From: Bacteroidota bacterium
GTDB taxonomy: Bacteria; Bacteroidota; Bacteroidia; Bacteroidales; UBA4417
Assembly: GCA_020048595.1 (NCBI GenBank)
Contig: JAIFMH010000106.1
Coordinates: 1-9,184, forward strand
Length of the DNA: 9,184 bases
Direction of reading: 5' to 3'
Each line of letters starts with the position of its first letter. The first letter of the stretch is position 1. The notes beneath the pieces were generated by a model. That model ran no database searches. It saw only the letters and a program-made list of their open reading frames with translations, and was not told the DNA's origin. Shown in pieces: positions 6,443-9,184 of the stretch. Made by a program: the position numbers and the translations under genes.

Positions 6443-6638
6443 ATAAAGCTATAAAATCAATTGAAATAGTGCACATGAATACAGCCATGCAGCTGAATTA
6501 GCTTGATTCAAAACTAAAGATTGTGCAATCGGACATAATATTACTATTCAAATACCCCTATATATATCCTTTTCCAGCGTAAAATTAATGAGGATAAGGC
6601 CACACAATGTCCGTAGCTCACAACTACGGACATTTTTT
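6439..6638 (+). ncRNA. candidate leader RNA/attenuator or small RNA (~200 nt)
   Basis: Between the promoter candidate at 6425-6432 and the terminator at 6606-6638 there is no gene-sized frame; the longest short frame noted after the promoter is an 8-codon ATG frame at 6475-6501. TTGTG (6521-6525) and CGGACAT (6530-6536) are complementary, in nested order, to CACAA (6619-6623) and ATGTCCG (6607-6613), which are the loop and left arm of the terminator. This gives 12 base pairs around one internal loop and would exclude the terminator stem. The layout suits an attenuator in front of the AraC-type gene at 6796, or a free small RNA. I do not recognise a known riboswitch class. The transcript boundaries are inferred. 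Confidence 0.4.
6606..6638 (+). terminator. strong intrinsic terminator hairpin
   Basis: AATGTCCGTAG (6606-6616) and CTACGGACATT (6624-6634) form a perfect 11-bp stem around the 7-base loop CTCACAA. Four more T bases (6635-6638) follow, making a run of six with the end of the stem. No gene ends close upstream on the + strand, so it terminates either a short non-coding transcript or, conditionally, the leader of the gene at 6796. Confidence 0.82.
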
Positions 6639-6795
6639 GAAATTAATAATGCCTTTGTTTTTGGTTACTCATCCAGTCGTTTTAAGAATCTGAAGTTTTC
6701 ATAAAAAAAACATTAATTTTACTCGATGTATGAACTCAGCATAAGCACCTTTTCTTCAGGTACAACATCAAGTTATAGGTTTAAAATAGCGAATA

Positions 6796-7356
6796 ATGAA
6801 ACTATATCTGAAATTTGATACCAACATTGCATTAAAAAAAATAATACAGGAGCAATTGGACCAATTGCAGGTAAAATACGCTTATCTGGGTTTTGCTGAA
6901 ATAGAAATTGACGATTCAGTATCAGGATTAGAAATGGGGAAAATAGATGCCTGCCTAAACAATTACGGCATCCAGATTGTTGAAAACCAGAAGAGTGTTC
7001 TTGTTCAAAGAATTAAGGACGCCATTATTGAAATGGTTAATTCGGAAGAAAAACTTCCAACCTCCAACTCTGCTTATTTATCAGATAAACTGAAACAACG
7101 GTACGGATATCTTTCATCTGTATTCACTGAAATCACCTACACTTCGATTGAAAATTTCATTCTACTTCAAAAAGCTGAGCGTGCAAAACAGTTAATCAGT
7201 ACGAATGAGCTTACCTTTACCGAAATTGCGTATATACTTAATTACAGCAGCGTAGCACATTTCAGCAATCAGTTTAAAGGAATTACCGGGATAACACCAT
7301 CCGCTTTCCAGCGTATTATTTTAAAAAGGCGTGAAAACAGCAATAAAATAAAATAG
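6796..7356 (+). CDS. AraC-family transcriptional regulator, short Bacteroidota type
   Basis: The protein has 186 residues. The C-terminal part (about 90-175) is an AraC-type double helix-turn-helix: the first at about 92-115 (YLSDKLKQRYGYLSSVF), a linking helix with IENFILLQKAERAKQLI (118-134), and the second at about 138-162 (ELTFTEIAYILNYSSVAHFS, then NQF), followed by the signature GITPSAFQ (165-172). The N-terminal 80 residues lack the sugar-binding cupin of classical AraC. They have a beta-alpha-beta pattern resembling a small ferredoxin-like (heavy-metal-associated-like) fold, but no Cys pair is present, so metal binding is unlikely. I recall similar proteins of about 190 residues in Bacteroidota, often near signalling genes. 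The gene starts 157 bases after the terminator at 6606-6638 and is followed, 48 bases on, by the response regulator. It probably controls transcription in the same pathway; its targets are unknown. Confidence 0.9.
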   Translation: MKLYLKFDTNIALKKIIQEQLDQLQVKYAYLGFAEIEIDDSVSGLEMGKIDACLNNYGIQIVENQKSVLVQRIKDAIIEMVNSEEKLPTSNSAYLSDKLKQRYGYLSSVFTEITYTSIENFILLQKAERAKQLISTNELTFTEIAYILNYSSVAHFSNQFKGITGITPSAFQRIILKRRENSNKIK

Positions 7357-7404
7357 CAACTTGCAACTCATCTTCAAAACCAGATTTACTAATATTGTTT
7401 AAAT

Positions 7405-7851
7405 ATGCATAAGAGACCAATACATATTTTACTTGCTGATGATGATGAGGACGATCGCCTCTTTTTTAAAGAAGCATTCGATGAAATAAAAATAAAAACA
7501 AACGTCATCATGGTCAATGACGGGGTAGAATTGATGAACCATCTTACCCGGGAAGACAATCAATTGCCACATATTCTGTTTCTTGACCTTAACATGCCCC
7601 GTAAAACCGGAATCGACTGTTTATTGGAAATCAAGCGTATGTCTCATTTAAAGGATGTCGCAGTTGTTATTTATTCCACGTCATCTTCGGAAAAAGATAT
7701 TGAAGAAACATTTGTTCAGGGAGCTAATGTGTATATAAAAAAGCCCAGCGATTTTAATACACTCAAAAAAATACTGGAGCAGGTAATAACTATAAACTGG
7801 CAGTATCAAACGTCGGGGTTAAACAGAGATAATTACCTGCTAAGTCTTTAA
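7405..7851 (+). CDS. single-domain response regulator (CheY/Rcp1-like receiver)
   Basis: This 148-residue protein is one receiver domain with no output domain. The acidic cluster LLADDDEDD (9-17) binds magnesium. Asp61 in FLDLNMP (59-65) is the expected phosphorylation site. Ser91 in VVIYSTSS is the switch Ser/Thr, and Lys113 in YIKKP (110-114) is the conserved lysine. The long loop between beta-2 and alpha-3 and the LNMP motif are typical of Rcp1-like receivers that partner phytochrome-type or similar kinases. The next gene, 17 bases downstream, is such a kinase, so Asp61 is probably phosphorylated by it. Without an output domain the protein must signal by binding another protein or by passing on the phosphate. 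A near-consensus -7 box (TAATATTG, 7390-7397) lies just upstream of the start, but would leave almost no leader. Confidence 0.95.
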   Translation: MHKRPIHILLADDDEDDRLFFKEAFDEIKIKTNVIMVNDGVELMNHLTREDNQLPHILFLDLNMPRKTGIDCLLEIKRMSHLKDVAVVIYSTSSSEKDIEETFVQGANVYIKKPSDFNTLKKILEQVITINWQYQTSGLNRDNYLLSL

Positions 7852-7868
7852 TTTCATCTGTAGTGATT

Positions 7869-9184
7869 ATGAATATTAATCCGATCTTCAAATCTGCTTT
7901 TTCCCTTAAAGCGATTTTTGTACTTTCTATTTTCATGCTGTTTTACATCTCCAGCATCTCATATAAACATACCAAAGCACTCAACGAATCGTCAGAACTC
8001 CTGGTGCATTCCTACAAAATCCAGTATCAGCTGGAACGTGTTATATCCATGCTTAAAGATGCCGAAACCGGGCAGAGGGGCTATATAATTACCCGAAATG
8101 ATGTTTTTCTGAAGCCCTACAAATCAGTTCAGGATCAAATTTATGCCTCGTATATAAAATTAAAAGCTTTAACAATTGCTGATCAGCAACAACAAGCTAA
8201 CCTGGATACTCTCCTTCAATTGATATACTCAAGGCTCGACCTGATGGCTCTTTCATTGGAAGGAATAAGGTTACAAACCGCTGACCAGGAACAATTAAAT
8301 AAAAATTTGCTTGCCGGTAAAAAAGTAATGGATAACATCCGGAATCAGATCAATAAAATGGAAGAACTGGAAATATCCTATTTTAATGAACATCAAAAAA
8401 AGTACAAGAAGGAAGTTGTTTTTTCTCCCATTTCAACATTTATATTCACTGTTTTCTCCTTGCTGGTTTTCATTTTATCATATATCAAAATCAATAAGGA
8501 TCTGAATGTATTAAAAAAATCAAATGAAGAATTGATCATCACCAACGAATCAATAAAACACGCCGAAATCATTGGGGAGTTTTGTATTTCGCAATGGAAT
8601 TTTGCTACGGATAGACTTATTTATTCTGATAATTTATATAGGCTGCTGGGGTGTGAACCTCAATCGTTTGAGGCTACAATTGAAAATTTTCTTGAATTTG
8701 TGCATCCGGATGATAAGGCAATTGTGAAAGAAGCGACTAAGAATACCTATATCTATGAGAAAACATATCCTCATTTTTACAGGATAGTACGTAAGGATGG
8801 GGAAATACGCTATTTTATGTCGATGGGGAAATTTATTTCCGAAAGTAACAGCAAAATGCACATTGGAATAGTAAAAGATATTACTGACCACCACCTGAGT
8901 AGTGTAGCCCTCGAAGAGCGGAATCACGAACTGGAACAAAGCATCAAGGAACTTGAGTCTTTTAACCGTGTTGCAAGTCACGATTTGCAGGAACCGCTTC
9001 GTAAAATACAAACATTCATTTCGCGTATTTCCGAAAATGACAAAGTAAATCTATCCGATCAGGGCAAAGAATATATTTCTAAAATTGAGTCCTCAGCACA
9101 TAAAATGCGGATACTTATTGATGATTTGCTTTTATTTTCGCGAACCAACAAATCGGAAAAAGTATTTGAGAAAACTGACCTGAA
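7869..9184 (+). CDS. sensor histidine kinase with CHASE3 and PAS domains, 3' end missing
   Basis: The frame is open from ATG 7869 to the window end: 438 codons without a stop. There is a membrane segment at about 12-31, then an extracytoplasmic CHASE3-type domain at about 32-183 whose hallmark is KDAETGQRGYIIT (63-75) followed by a long helical region. A second membrane segment follows at about 187-206. A PAS domain of the PAS_3 type lies at about 238-340 (ISQWNFATDRLIYSDNLYRL, FVHPDD, RIVRKDGEIRYF, GIVKDITD). A coiled-coil linker (345-365) leads into the dimerisation/phosphoacceptor domain with the H-box SFNRVASHDLQEPLRKI (364-380), where His371 is the phosphorylated residue. The window ends before the ATP-binding domain, whose presence is expected but unseen. 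The gene starts 17 bases after the response regulator stop, so the two form an operon. The signal sensed is unknown. Confidence 0.95.
   Translation, partial: MNINPIFKSAFSLKAIFVLSIFMLFYISSISYKHTKALNESSELLVHSYKIQYQLERVISMLKDAETGQRGYIITRNDVFLKPYKSVQDQIYASYIKLKALTIADQQQQANLDTLLQLIYSRLDLMALSLEGIRLQTADQEQLNKNLLAGKKVMDNIRNQINKMEELEISYFNEHQKKYKKEVVFSPISTFIFTVFSLLVFILSYIKINKDLNVLKKSNEELIITNESIKHAEIIGEFCISQWNFATDRLIYSDNLYRLLGCEPQSFEATIENFLEFVHPDDKAIVKEATKNTYIYEKTYPHFYRIVRKDGEIRYFMSMGKFISESNSKMHIGIVKDITDHHLSSVALEERNHELEQSIKELESFNRVASHDLQEPLRKIQTFISRISENDKVNLSDQGKEYISKIESSAHKMRILIDDLLLFSRTNKSEKVFEKTDL

Larger units (their letters stand above)
5641..6795. other. 1,155-base gap between divergent transcription units
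   Basis: Positions 5641-6050 are extremely AT-rich with no convincing gene. An 8-bp inverted repeat, GTAATATT/AATATTAC, lies at 5871-5878/5890-5897. A 61-codon - strand frame (6051-5866, GTG start) has a hydrophobic second half and a perfect AGGAGG 7 bases before its start, but is otherwise unremarkable. Positions 6060-6345 are noticeably richer in GC and may be a gene remnant. Positions 6406-6638 hold a promoter, palindromes and a terminator, described separately. Positions 6639-6795, just before the AraC-type gene, contain no exact TAnnTTTG box, so that gene may depend on the promoter at 6425-6432. Confidence 0.5.

Noticed and set aside
6588..6698. 36-codon + strand frame starting at ATG 6588
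   Set aside because: It runs straight through the perfect terminator hairpin, so its protein reading is explained by the structured DNA; no homology is recognisable.
6776..6783. TAGGTTTA as a -7 box for the AraC-type gene
   Set aside because: It has one mismatch at the key last base and would leave almost no leader before the ATG at 6796; no -33 element fits.
8634..9011. 125-codon - strand frame inside the kinase gene
   Set aside because: It lies opposite the PAS and phosphoacceptor domains, which are clearly coding on the + strand; the product has no recognisable feature.

Overview
The window is about 9.2 kb of AT-rich DNA from a member of the Bacteroidota, probably an environmental one. 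Four things point there: a protein with a C-terminal type IX secretion (T9SS) sorting domain; lipoproteins with short Bacteroidota-style signals; near absence of Shine-Dalgarno sequences at the recognised genes; and -7 boxes of the form TAnnTTTG. No tRNA, rRNA, CRISPR array or intact insertion sequence is visible.

Layout. Positions 1-75 hold the apparent 3' tail of a gene that starts outside the window. A promoter-like site (181-212) precedes a small lipoprotein of unknown function (333-794) and a membrane methyltransferase of the isoprenylcysteine/phospholipid methyltransferase type (899-1447), both on the + strand. Facing them is a tightly packed two-gene unit on the - strand (3772 to 1533): a secreted beta-helix protein followed, after 2 bases, by a T9SS-exported protein with four tandem repeats of about 75 residues. 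A 700-base gap with phased and inverted repeats follows. Next come two more - strand genes: an exported thermonuclease (4934-4476) and, upstream of it, a coiled-coil lipoprotein with a Cys/His putative zinc motif (5640-5209). A gap of about 1.15 kb then leads to a + strand regulatory cluster: an AraC-type regulator (6796-7356), a stand-alone CheY-like response regulator (7405-7851) and a CHASE3-PAS histidine kinase (7869 to the window end, truncated).

How the genes may work together. The kinase and response regulator are 17 bases apart and are most likely a phosphorelay pair. The AraC protein upstream may supply the DNA-binding output that the single-domain response regulator lacks. The - strand beta-helix/T9SS pair looks like an envelope or surface module. 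The nuclease and zinc-motif lipoprotein may be a functional pair in the periplasm or envelope.

The most interesting region is the gap upstream of the regulatory cluster. At 6406-6442 a consensus -7 box overlaps two adjacent palindromes. About 200 nt of RNA without a convincing gene then runs to a strong intrinsic terminator (6606-6638). A segment at 6521-6536 can pair with the terminator's left arm and loop. The structure therefore looks like a terminator/antiterminator switch in the leader of the AraC-kinase cluster, or alternatively a small RNA. This is read by eye and has not been tested.
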